Shown piece after piece: positions 26,582-33,792 of a stretch of DNA of 64,000 nt; the stretch's first letter is position 1; each line of letters starts with the position of its first letter. This DNA comes from Agromyces sp. 3263 (lineage in GTDB: Bacteria; Actinomycetota; Actinomycetes; Actinomycetales; Microbacteriaceae). Below the pieces are notes generated by a model that was not told the DNA's origin, did not search any database, and saw only the letters and a program-made list of their open reading frames with translations. The stretch is taken from contig NZ_JAVDUV010000001.1 of NCBI RefSeq assembly GCF_031456545.1, positions 496,001 through 560,000 on the forward strand, given 5' to 3'. A program made the translations under genes and the position numbers.

Positions 26582-27721
26582 TCACCGCAGGTCGTACGAC
26601 CGCGGGTCCGCCTCCTCCACGGTGCGGGCGATCCGGTGGCCGGTGTGCCACACCGTCACCCAGTCGAACTTGTCGGCGACGCGATAGATCTGCATGTCCG
26701 TCCGGAACCCCTGGGAGTCCGGCCGCAGCAGCACGCGCGGCACACGCCGCAGGCCGTTCACGAAGGGCACGCTCTGCACCCGGTCGGACTGGCCCTGGTT
26801 GACATAGGTCTCGACCCAGCCGTGCTCGATCGACGTGGACAGGCGCATCTTGAAGACGACGTCCGTCCACCTCCCGCGGTTGTACGGACCTGAGAGGAAC
26901 GGCCACGGGTCGCCGGCGTTGAGCTCGTTGCCGCGGATCGCGAACTCGTCGATCGGCTGCTTGACGTCATCGCGGTTCGCGTGGATGACGAATGGCGAAC
27001 CCTGCAGGTACGGCGGCCCGTAGAGCTGGAACAGGGCGATGTACGCGGTGCCCGCCGGGCCGTCCGGGTTGGCGGGGTCGTTCGCCGGGTAGACCGAGGG
27101 GAAACTCGCCGAGGGCATGTAGGCGAAACCCACGCAGAACTCGTCGCCCTCCCTGAGGTTCTGCCGGCTCGACGACTGGAACCGGACGGTGCCCGACGTC
27201 TGGTCGGGATCGCTCTTCGCGCGATTGGGCACCGCGGCCTTGATCACCCGGCGGCGGCTGCCGTGGATCGGGTCGTCCTCGAGCCTCGCGTACGCCGAGC
27301 CGATCGTCGCGTAGTGGCTGGACTTCCACTGCGAGAAGGTGCCGCCGTACTGGGCCGCCCAGGCCAGGTCGGACCGCCACCCGCCCGTGACGGCATCGGC
27401 CTCGGGACGCGGCGTGTTGGCGGTGATCACGCCCACATATGGAGCGACGATCTCGACGCCGTCGACGGTGGCCCGCGCGGTGATCCAGAACGCGCAGTCG
27501 CTCGGCCGGGGGGTGACCCCGTCCACCAGCTTTTTCGTCGTGTCCCAGCGGTACACATACGCACCGCCCGACGCGGTGGCCGCGCGGGTGCCGTATTGCG
27601 GCGGCCCGATGATGATGCGGACGTTCGACACCTTCGTCCCGCCGGTCACCTCGGCGGAGACCACGACCGTGCCGGTGACCCGTCGTCCCTCAGTCGGTGC
27701 GGTGATGCGAATACTGGGCAC
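26582..27721 (-). CDS. Heparin-lyase-like (polysaccharide lyase) protein with Ig-like domain
   Basis: A 379-residue protein. Residues 1-95 look like a bacterial Ig-type beta domain (SIRITAPTEGRRVTGTVVV). The remaining part has the concanavalin-like pattern of heparin-lyase-I-type proteins, including KAAVPNRAKSD, FCVGFAYMP, GRWTDVVFKMRLS near 290 and GWVETYVNQGQ. Enzymes of this group cleave uronic-acid polymers, which fits a cluster that makes UDP-glucuronate. The GTG at 27721 is chosen because GGGGGAGG lies just upstream; 67 further codons are open but have no domain. No signal peptide or membrane anchor is visible with either start, which is odd for such an enzyme. Activity is inferred, not shown. 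Confidence 0.6.
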   Translation of the reverse strand: MPSIRITAPTEGRRVTGTVVVSAEVTGGTKVSNVRIIIGPPQYGTRAATASGGAYVYRWDTTKKLVDGVTPRPSDCAFWITARATVDGVEIVAPYVGVITANTPRPEADAVTGGWRSDLAWAAQYGGTFSQWKSSHYATIGSAYARLEDDPIHGSRRRVIKAAVPNRAKSDPDQTSGTVRFQSSSRQNLREGDEFCVGFAYMPSASFPSVYPANDPANPDGPAGTAYIALFQLYGPPYLQGSPFVIHANRDDVKQPIDEFAIRGNELNAGDPWPFLSGPYNRGRWTDVVFKMRLSTSIEHGWVETYVNQGQSDRVQSVPFVNGLRRVPRVLLRPDSQGFRTDMQIYRVADKFDWVTVWHTGHRIARTVEEADPRSYDLR

Positions 27722-28071
27722 GTTGCCTCCCCCGAAGCGTTGGTTCCCATTCCCCCGCGAGGCCGAGACCTCGTCCGCCCCCCTCGGCGAACTCCCCATG
27801 CCGGCGCGGCGACACGAACCGGTCGTCGCACGACCGTGAGAACTCGGACGGTAGGGTTCGTCCTCGTCTGGCCCCCCAGTTGGGCTGGTTCGATGCTGTC
27901 TCATGTGCGGTGGCGACGTCAATACTCGCTGCCGAAGTCCCGTTACGGGCGGGTTAACTTCGGGCCGTGCCCGGTGAGTCGGCCGCGCCCGCGGAATACG
28001 CTGGCGGAAGCGGTTACCCGCACTCGCCGGCGAGCGTTCCGGGCGTGGACATGGGAAGGGGCAGCACGAAC

Positions 28072-28959
28072 ATGACTCACGAGCAGGGGGGCCGCGAGGG
28101 CGGCGGCTGGTCTCGACGCCAGCTCCTCATCGGGTCGGCGGCGGGGGTCCTCGCCGCGGGCGGGGGCTGGTCGACGGCGGCGCAGGCCGCGTCGCCCATT
28201 CCGACTCTTCCCGGCGAGATCAGCCGCACGGCGACGCGCTACACGCGCGACGCGAAGCTGCCCTACGAGTGCATCGACGTCTCGATCTCGGGGGATGTGG
28301 CGCGGCTGTTCGTGCCGCACACCGCCGTGCCGAAGTCCAAGACGGCCGTCGGCGTGCTGTGGGTGTTCCACTCGAACGGCAGCACGCATACGTCCCTCGA
28401 CGGCGCGCACCTCTACAGCGGCGAGCTGGCCGCCGAGCGGGGCGCGGTGGTGATCTGCCCCGACTACGGCGGCAGCCTGTGGACCACGGAGGCGGCGATC
28501 CAGTACCAGAAGAACGCCACGGCATACGTGACCGCCGTCTGGAAGGTCGGCCTGAGCTTCCTTCGCGCCAACTCGGGCGGCGGGCCACTCATGACGTACA
28601 GCTACGGGACGAAGCTCATCCCGGCGCTTCGCGGCATGTACCTCGCGAACGCGGCCTACGACATGGAGGACCTGTACGACCGCGACGACCGCGTGCGCAC
28701 GACCTACAAGTTCGACCGTGCCGCGGCCGTTGCCACGAATCCGGCGCGCCTTCCGCAGTCCTCGTGGACCGGCGCCCGACTGAAGACCCTGGTCTCGGCG
28801 GCGGACCCCCTGGTGCCCCCCGCCGCCCACGGCGTCGCGCTCGCCGACATGGCCCGCCCCGTGGCGGCCGAGGTGATCGTGCAGTGGCACCCCTACGGAC
28901 ACACGGTTCCGGGCTGGAGTTCGAAGGACATGATCACCACCTTCGAGGGCTGGTACTGA
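28072..28959 (+). CDS. Tat-exported alpha/beta-hydrolase-like protein
   Basis: A 295-residue protein with a clear Tat signal (WSRRQLLIGSAAG at 13-25, cleavage likely after AQA near 39). The fold looks like an alpha/beta hydrolase: VLWVFHSNGST near 95-105 as the oxyanion loop, TYSYG at 175-179 with candidate nucleophile Ser177, AADPLVPP with Asp245, and HPYGHTVPG with His277. The nucleophile elbow lacks the first Gly of GxSxG (Thr175 instead), so activity is uncertain. I do not recognise a named family. The ATG at 28072 has GGAAGGGG ten bases upstream. It diverges from the lyase-like gene; both may act on the exported polymer. Confidence 0.65.
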   Translation: MTHEQGGREGGGWSRRQLLIGSAAGVLAAGGGWSTAAQAASPIPTLPGEISRTATRYTRDAKLPYECIDVSISGDVARLFVPHTAVPKSKTAVGVLWVFHSNGSTHTSLDGAHLYSGELAAERGAVVICPDYGGSLWTTEAAIQYQKNATAYVTAVWKVGLSFLRANSGGGPLMTYSYGTKLIPALRGMYLANAAYDMEDLYDRDDRVRTTYKFDRAAAVATNPARLPQSSWTGARLKTLVSAADPLVPPAAHGVALADMARPVAAEVIVQWHPYGHTVPGWSSKDMITTFEGWY

Positions 28960-29076
28960 CCCGCGCCGCGGCGGGTCGAGCGCACCGGGCGGTGCGGTCG
29001 ACCCGTCTTCGCGCGCGCCCGAACGACGAGATCACAGGGTTCGTCGGGAAGTCACCGACTTGTAACCGCGCGGAAA

Positions 29077-29097
29077 CAAGCGCCCGCAGGGCGCTTG
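29077..29097. promoter_or_regulatory. Palindrome and -10 candidate upstream of ugd copy 1
   Basis: CAAGCGCCC and GGGCGCTTG form a perfect 9-bp inverted repeat with a 3-base GCA loop. TAGAAC at 29099-29104, immediately after it, fits a -10 box about 58 bases before the GTG start of the dehydrogenase. The palindrome would then cover the -35 to -20 region, where a repressor could block polymerase. It could also be a simple hairpin. Confidence 0.35.
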
Positions 29098-29161
29098 CTA
29101 GAACTGGGACAGGGCTGGTGGGGCATCCAACGGTGGCCCCACTCTGACGAGAGGCGACTAC

Positions 29162-30478
29162 GTGAGAGTTTCAGTGATCGGATGCGGATACCTCGGTGCC
29201 GTGCACGCTGCGAGCATGGCCGAACTCGGCCACGAGGTGGTGGGAATCGACGTCGACGAGGCGAAGATCGCGCGGCTCGCCGTGGGTGAAGCGCCGTTCT
29301 TCGAGCCGGGACTCCCCGAACTGCTCCGCTCCGCAGTCGCCTCAGGGCGTCTCACGTTCTCGACCGACATGGCGGATGCCGCGGGCGCGACGGTGCACTT
29401 CATCGCCGTCGGCACGCCGCAGCTGAAGGGCTCGTACTCGGCGGACCTCAGCTACGTCGACGCGGCCGTCGAGGGCATCCTCGAGCACGCGGCATCCGGC
29501 GACCTCATCGTCGGGAAGTCGACGGTGCCGGTCGGCACGGCGGAACGCCTCGCGGGCCTCATCGCCGACAGCGGCACGGGTGCGACGCTCGCCTGGAACC
29601 CCGAGTTCCTCCGGGAGGGGTTCGCCGTGAAGGACACCATCAGTCCCGATCGCCTCGTGTACGGGGTGCCGACGGACCCCGATGCGGCCGCGACGGCCGA
29701 GCGCATGCTCTCGGAGGTGTACGCGACGGCGCTCGCCGCGGACACCCCCCTGATCGTCACGGACTACGCGACCGCCGAACTCGTCAAGGTGTCGGCGAAC
29801 GCGTTCCTCGCCACGAAGATCTCGTTCATCAACGCCATGGCCGAGATCGCCGAGGTCACGGGCGCCGACGTCACCCAGCTCGCCGACGCGATCGGGTTCG
29901 ACGCGCGCATCGGCCGCAAGTTCCTGGGCGCGGGAGTGGGATTCGGCGGCGGCTGCCTTCCGAAGGACATCCGCGCCTTCACGGCGCGCGCCGAGGAGAT
30001 CGGACGCGGCGAATCGGTCGCCTTCCTCAAGGAGGTCGACGCGATCAACCTGCGGCGCCGGCACCGGGTCGTGGAGCTCGCGGTCGATGCGCTGGGCGGC
30101 GAGCCGCTCGGCAAGAAGGTGGCGGTGCTGGGCCTCGCGTTCAAGCCGTTCTCGGACGACATCCGGGATTCCCCCGCCATCGACGTGGCGGTGCGCCTGC
30201 GCGGTCTCGGCGCCGACGTGGTCGCGATCGACCCCGAGGCCATCGAGAACTCGAAGCGGCTGCACCCGCAGCTCGAGTTCAGCGACGACCTGAGCGCGGT
30301 CCTCGACGGCGCGGACCTCGTCGTGCTCGTGACGGAGTGGAACGAGTACCGCCACCTGGACCCGGTCTGGGCCGGCGAGCTCGTGGGCGTACGGTCCGTG
30401 ATCGACGGACGGAACTGCCTCGACGCCAAGGCCTGGCGCGAGGCCGGGTGGACGTACAAGGGGCTCGGCCGGCCCTGA
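29162..30478 (+). CDS. ugd: UDP-glucose 6-dehydrogenase (copy 1)
   Basis: A 438-residue UDP-glucose/GDP-mannose dehydrogenase family enzyme. It oxidises UDP-glucose to UDP-glucuronate with two NAD, supplying uronic acid for the polymers. It has the N-terminal Rossmann motif VIGCGYLGAVHA, central KSTVPVGT and WNPEFLREG, and the active-site loop GFGGGCLPKD with nucleophilic Cys265. The C-terminal UDP-binding domain has LGLAFKPFSDDIRDSP. The GTG start has GAGAGG seven bases upstream. The sequence is very close to the inverted copy at 35639-36940, and both end in GLGRP. A 19-bp tandem repeat begins within its last codons. Confidence 0.95.
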   Translation: MRVSVIGCGYLGAVHAASMAELGHEVVGIDVDEAKIARLAVGEAPFFEPGLPELLRSAVASGRLTFSTDMADAAGATVHFIAVGTPQLKGSYSADLSYVDAAVEGILEHAASGDLIVGKSTVPVGTAERLAGLIADSGTGATLAWNPEFLREGFAVKDTISPDRLVYGVPTDPDAAATAERMLSEVYATALAADTPLIVTDYATAELVKVSANAFLATKISFINAMAEIAEVTGADVTQLADAIGFDARIGRKFLGAGVGFGGGCLPKDIRAFTARAEEIGRGESVAFLKEVDAINLRRRHRVVELAVDALGGEPLGKKVAVLGLAFKPFSDDIRDSPAIDVAVRLRGLGADVVAIDPEAIENSKRLHPQLEFSDDLSAVLDGADLVVLVTEWNEYRHLDPVWAGELVGVRSVIDGRNCLDAKAWREAGWTYKGLGRP

Positions 30479-30518
30479 GCGGCTCGGCCGGCCCTGAGCG
30501 GCTCGGTCGGCCCTGAGA
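30462..30518 (+). repeat. Three tandem 19-bp copies covering the 3' end of ugd
   Basis: Three consecutive 19-base units starting GGCTCGGCC (30462, 30481 and 30500). The first two are identical. The third differs at two positions (GGCTCGGTC and the last base). The first unit contains the last five codons and stop of ugd, so the array arose by duplicating the gene's end into the intergenic space. Each copy carries its own TGA. Confidence 0.85.
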
Positions 30519-30523
30519 CCAGA

Positions 30524-30566
30524 CGCGCGGATGCCCCGGGGTGCTTCACCCCGGGGCATCCGCGCG
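30524..30566. terminator. Bidirectional terminator between ugd and the nitroreductase gene
   Basis: A perfect stem of 18 bp (arms 30524-30541 and 30549-30566), extendable by two further pairs to a 3-base CTT loop at 30544-30546. It contains the GGATGCC/GGCATCC word frequent in this genome. It lies between convergent genes and probably stops both transcripts. Confidence 0.8.
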
Positions 30567-30580
30567 CCGCGGCATCCGCC

Positions 30581-31525
30581 TCACTCGTGCGTCGTGAGCA
30601 CCTGCGAGACGGGGCGACGGGGCGAGCGAGCCACCCGGAAGCCCGCTTCCGGCGGGTAGCCGATCGCGATCATGCAGATCACGTCCTCGCTGTCGGGGAT
30701 GCCCGCCGCCTGGCGCAGCGCGTCGGTGCGGTCGTTCGTCATCGACCAGTTGAGCATGCACGAGCTCACGCCGAGGCCGTGCAGCGCCCAGACGAGGGTC
30801 ATCGCGAAGAGGCCGCCGTCGATCCAGCGCTGGTTGCGCTCTGCGGCCCCGGCGAAGAGACCGCGCTCGACGGTGACCACGAGGACGCTGCGCACCTGGT
30901 CGCGGAAGCCGCCGTTGCCGTTCTGGTGGGCGAGGATGCGGGCGGCGTCCTCCGCGCCGCTGAAGGCGTGCACCCGACCGGCCTGCCGGTTGCACACGGA
31001 CGGCGTGTAGGTCGCTAGGCGCACGGCCTCCTCGATCGTGGCGGGCTCGACGGGGCGGGTCTCGTCGAAGTCGCGCACGCTGTGCCTGGTGGCGAAGAAC
31101 CGGTCGAGTTCGACGGCGCCGAAGAGCGGCGCCGGCAGGGCCGGCGGGCTCACGTCGTCATCCACCGCGCCGCCGTCGTTCCAGGTGAGCAGGGCCCCCT
31201 TGGCGTCCTCGGCGAAGCGCAGGTACGCGGCATCCGCCTGCTGCGCGCCGGCGACGGGGATGAGCATCGACAGTCGGTGCTCCACCGCCGCCCCGAACGG
31301 CTGCTTGGGGCGGCGCAGGCTCAGCCCCTTCTCCACCCGGTGGTAGTCCTTCGTGAGCTGCGCCTCGAGGTTGACGCCCGAGACGACCGGCGTCACCGCA
31401 TCGTCCACGGGCGCAGCCGAGTCGCGGTACCTGCGGTAGTCGCGCAGGAACTCCGAGTACATCAGCCAGCCCCGCTTCGCGCGCCGGACCGGGCCCCGCA
31501 GCGGTTTCTTGATGGTGTCGAACAT
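30581..31525 (-). CDS. Nitroreductase family protein with long N-terminal extension
   Basis: A 314-residue protein. Residues from about 140 form a nitroreductase-type FMN domain: TRHSVRDFDETRPVEPATI with the typical Ser-Arg start, then TPSVCNRQAGRVHAF, and the late helix GVSSCMLNWSM. The first 140 residues (RGPVRRAKRGWLMYSEFLRDYRRY and onward) are not part of that domain; similar extended nitroreductases occur in surface-polysaccharide clusters. The reaction is unknown. The ATG at 31525 has GGGGGAG five bases upstream. It is the last gene of a minus-strand operon, galU to phosphomannomutase-like to this gene, with a 30-base gap. Confidence 0.8.
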   Translation of the reverse strand: MFDTIKKPLRGPVRRAKRGWLMYSEFLRDYRRYRDSAAPVDDAVTPVVSGVNLEAQLTKDYHRVEKGLSLRRPKQPFGAAVEHRLSMLIPVAGAQQADAAYLRFAEDAKGALLTWNDGGAVDDDVSPPALPAPLFGAVELDRFFATRHSVRDFDETRPVEPATIEEAVRLATYTPSVCNRQAGRVHAFSGAEDAARILAHQNGNGGFRDQVRSVLVVTVERGLFAGAAERNQRWIDGGLFAMTLVWALHGLGVSSCMLNWSMTNDRTDALRQAAGIPDSEDVICMIAIGYPPEAGFRVARSPRRPVSQVLTTHE

Positions 31526-31555
31526 GAGGACTCCCCCTTTCCTTCGGTTCACGGA

Positions 31556-32326
31556 TCACACGACGTGGGCGTCACGGGCGCCCGCGATCACCTCGTCGAT
31601 GACCACGAGCGTGTCGCGCCATCCTCCGACCGCCCGGCACGGCACCCCGGTCGCGATGACCGGGAAGTCGTTGCCGTCGGGGTCGAGGCGGTCGCCGACG
31701 AAGAGCATCGACGACGCAGGGATGCCCGTCGCGTCGATGAGCTTGCGGATGCCGTACGCCTTGTCGACGCCCTTGCGGGTGATGTCGATCGAGGTCGAAC
31801 CGCCCGAGCGCACTTCGAGGTCGGGCAGGTCGGCCTGCACGGCCGAGCGGAGGGCGGCCTTCTTCGCGCCGACGGGATCCCACTGCCGCTTGGCGTCGAC
31901 GGGTGCGGCCTGACCGAGCGCCGAGAAGGTGACCTGGGATCCGCGGTGCTCGATCCGCGGTCCCCACGCGGGGCCCCCGTCGAAGCCGAGCTCAGCCGAC
32001 CGCCGCTCGAGCGAGGACGACGCCCGGCCCGCCTCGTCGGCGGTGAGGTCCTCGGCGTACAGCTGGCGCCAGTCGCCGTCGGCGAAGCGCAGGTACCGCG
32101 TGCCGCACGTCGGCATGAGGTGCAGCCGCCCGAGGTCCGCGCCGTGCACGTCGAGGGCGTCGATGACCTGCCTGCGGAACTGCGAGAAGTCACCGCCCGA
32201 GATGATGCACACCTCGGTGTGCTCGAGCAGCCGCGTGAGCGCTGCCGCCATCGCGGGCTCGATGCGACTCTTCGACGGCGCCAGCGTGTCGTCGAGGTCG
32301 AACGCGATGAGCTCCGGGCGGTTCAT
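31556..32326 (-). CDS. HAD-IIB hydrolase resembling eukaryote-type phosphomannomutase
   Basis: A 256-residue HAD superfamily protein. The first motif FDLDDTLAP gives Asp10 and Asp12. Later motifs follow the alpha-phosphomannomutase (PMM2-like) pattern: GGSTSIDITRKGVDKAY near 174-190 and GDRLDPDGNDFPV near 211-223. Such enzymes interconvert mannose-6-P and mannose-1-P, which would feed GDP-mannose. A sugar phosphatase role is the alternative. Its start overlaps the galU stop codon (ATGA), so it is translationally coupled to nucleotide-sugar supply. Confidence 0.78.
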   Translation of the reverse strand: MNRPELIAFDLDDTLAPSKSRIEPAMAAALTRLLEHTEVCIISGGDFSQFRRQVIDALDVHGADLGRLHLMPTCGTRYLRFADGDWRQLYAEDLTADEAGRASSSLERRSAELGFDGGPAWGPRIEHRGSQVTFSALGQAAPVDAKRQWDPVGAKKAALRSAVQADLPDLEVRSGGSTSIDITRKGVDKAYGIRKLIDATGIPASSMLFVGDRLDPDGNDFPVIATGVPCRAVGGWRDTLVVIDEVIAGARDAHVV

Positions 32327-33201
32327 GGCAGCGTGGCGGCGACCGACTTCAGCCAGAGGGCCAGGTCGGGACCGAGGTCCTCGCGATCCAGCGCGAGCTG
32401 CATCACGGACTTGAGGTAGTCGAGGCGGTCGCCGGTGTCGTACCGGCGGCCGCGGAACACGACGCCGTAGACGCCGCCTGCGATCGACTCGTCGGCCGCG
32501 AGCACCTGCAGCGCGTCGGTCAGCTGGATCTCACCGCCCTTGCCCGGTGGGGTCTGCTCCAGCACGTCGAAGACCTCGGGCCGCAGCACGTAGCGCCCGA
32601 TGACGGCGAGGTTGGAGGGCGCGTCGGCGGCGGCAGGCTTCTCGACGAGGCCCGTCACCCTGACGACGTCGGCCTCGTCCGTCGGCTCGACCGCGGCGGC
32701 GCCGTACATGTGGATCTGGTCGGGGTCGACCTCCATGAGGGCGATCACCGTCGCGCCCCGCTCGGTGCTCTCGTCGATCATCTTGGTGAGCAGCACGTCG
32801 CGCTCGTCGATCAGGTCGTCGCCGAGCAGCACCGCGAAGGTCTCGTCGCCGACGTGCTTGCGCGCCCGGAGCACGGCGTGCCCCAACCCGAGCGGGTCGC
32901 CCTGCCGCACGAAGTGGATGTCCGCCAGGCTGCTCGAGTGCATGACCCGGTCGAGCTTCGTCTGGTCGCCCTTCTGCTCCAGCGTCTGCTCGAGCTCGGT
33001 GACCCGGTCGAAGTGGTTGGCGAGGGCGTTCTTGTTGCGGCCGATGATCACGAGGATGTCGTCGATCCCGGCGGCGACGGCCTCCTCCACCACGTACTGG
33101 ATCGCCGGCTTGTCGACGACCGGAAGCATCTCCTTCGGCATCGCTTTCGTGGCCGGCAGGAACCTGGTGCCGAGGCCTGCGGCAGGAATGACGGCTTTCA
33201 T
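32323..33201 (-). CDS. galU: UTP-glucose-1-phosphate uridylyltransferase
   Basis: A 292-residue nucleotidyltransferase making UDP-glucose from UTP and glucose-1-phosphate. The N-terminal nucleotide-binding motif AAGLGTRFLPATKAMPKEML starts at residue 7, followed by KPAIQYVVEEAV, DPLGLGHAVL, LLGDDLID and the C-terminal FRGRRYDTGDRLDYLKS. All are typical of bacterial GalU. The ATG at 33201 has GGGGAG seven bases upstream and is preferred over in-frame starts 15 and 66 bases further out. It heads the operon with the phosphomannomutase-like and nitroreductase genes. Its product feeds both UDP-glucose dehydrogenases in the window. Confidence 0.95.
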   Translation of the reverse strand: MKAVIPAAGLGTRFLPATKAMPKEMLPVVDKPAIQYVVEEAVAAGIDDILVIIGRNKNALANHFDRVTELEQTLEQKGDQTKLDRVMHSSSLADIHFVRQGDPLGLGHAVLRARKHVGDETFAVLLGDDLIDERDVLLTKMIDESTERGATVIALMEVDPDQIHMYGAAAVEPTDEADVVRVTGLVEKPAAADAPSNLAVIGRYVLRPEVFDVLEQTPPGKGGEIQLTDALQVLAADESIAGGVYGVVFRGRRYDTGDRLDYLKSVMQLALDREDLGPDLALWLKSVAATLP

Positions 33202-33293
33202 CGGTGTTCTCCCCATGTCGCGACTGTAACCAGCCCGCATGAAGCTGGGATTACGAACGCGGGTCATTCTCGTGCCTCGCGTACCCTGACTGC
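33202..33293. promoter_or_regulatory. Divergent promoter region galU / vanZ-like
   Basis: In this 92-base divergent region, TACAGT (minus strand, 33228-33223) fits a -10 box for galU, about 22 bases before its ATG. TACCCT (33282-33287) ends six bases before the vanZ-like ATG, which lacks a ribosome binding site, so that transcript may be leaderless. No -35 box is convincing on either strand. Confidence 0.35.
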
Positions 33294-33782
33294 ATGCACA
33301 CGAGTCGGATGCCGCGGCGAGTCGAGGCGGCCGCGCGATGGCTGTTCCCGGCCTACCTCGTGGTCCTCGCGCTCATCGTGTTCCTGCCCGCGCGCGAGGC
33401 CGGGCGGCTCACGGGCGTCATCGGATGGCTCGCGGTCCAGGTCGGAACGCTCGGCATCCCCGTCGAGCCCGCCTATGTCGTGCTCGAGTTCACCGCGAAT
33501 GTCGTGCTGTTCCTGCCGTTCGGGGCGCTCGCGACCATCGCCTCCCCGCGGCTCCGCCCGATGGCCGTCATCGCCATCGGGTTCGCGTCGAGCGTGGTCA
33601 TCGAGCTGGTGCAGCTCGCGATCCCCTCGCGCTACGCGACCGTCTCGGATGTGATCGCGAACACCCTCGGCACGGCGATCGGATGCCTCATCACCGTCGC
33701 GGTGGCGAGGTCGATGACGCCGACCGCGGCCTCCACCGGCCCATCGGCGACACCCCCGGCCGAGGCATCCGCCGCCCCCTGA
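33294..33782 (+). CDS. VanZ-like membrane protein
   Basis: A 162-residue integral membrane protein with four hydrophobic segments and the VanZ-family patterns LEFTANVVLFLPFGAL near 64-79 and SSVVIELVQLAIPSRYATVSD with the VxD element near 103-123, then ANTLGTAIG. VanZ proteins are widespread in Gram-positive bacteria; a role in glycopeptide tolerance is known for one member, but most have no assigned function. It is a single gene, divergent from galU and convergent with the GH15 gene 10 bases away. A Ser/Thr/Pro-rich tail of about 25 residues follows the last helix. Confidence 0.88.
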   Translation: MHTSRMPRRVEAAARWLFPAYLVVLALIVFLPAREAGRLTGVIGWLAVQVGTLGIPVEPAYVVLEFTANVVLFLPFGALATIASPRLRPMAVIAIGFASSVVIELVQLAIPSRYATVSDVIANTLGTAIGCLITVAVARSMTPTAASTGPSATPPAEASAAP

Positions 33783-33792
33783 CGACCAACGC

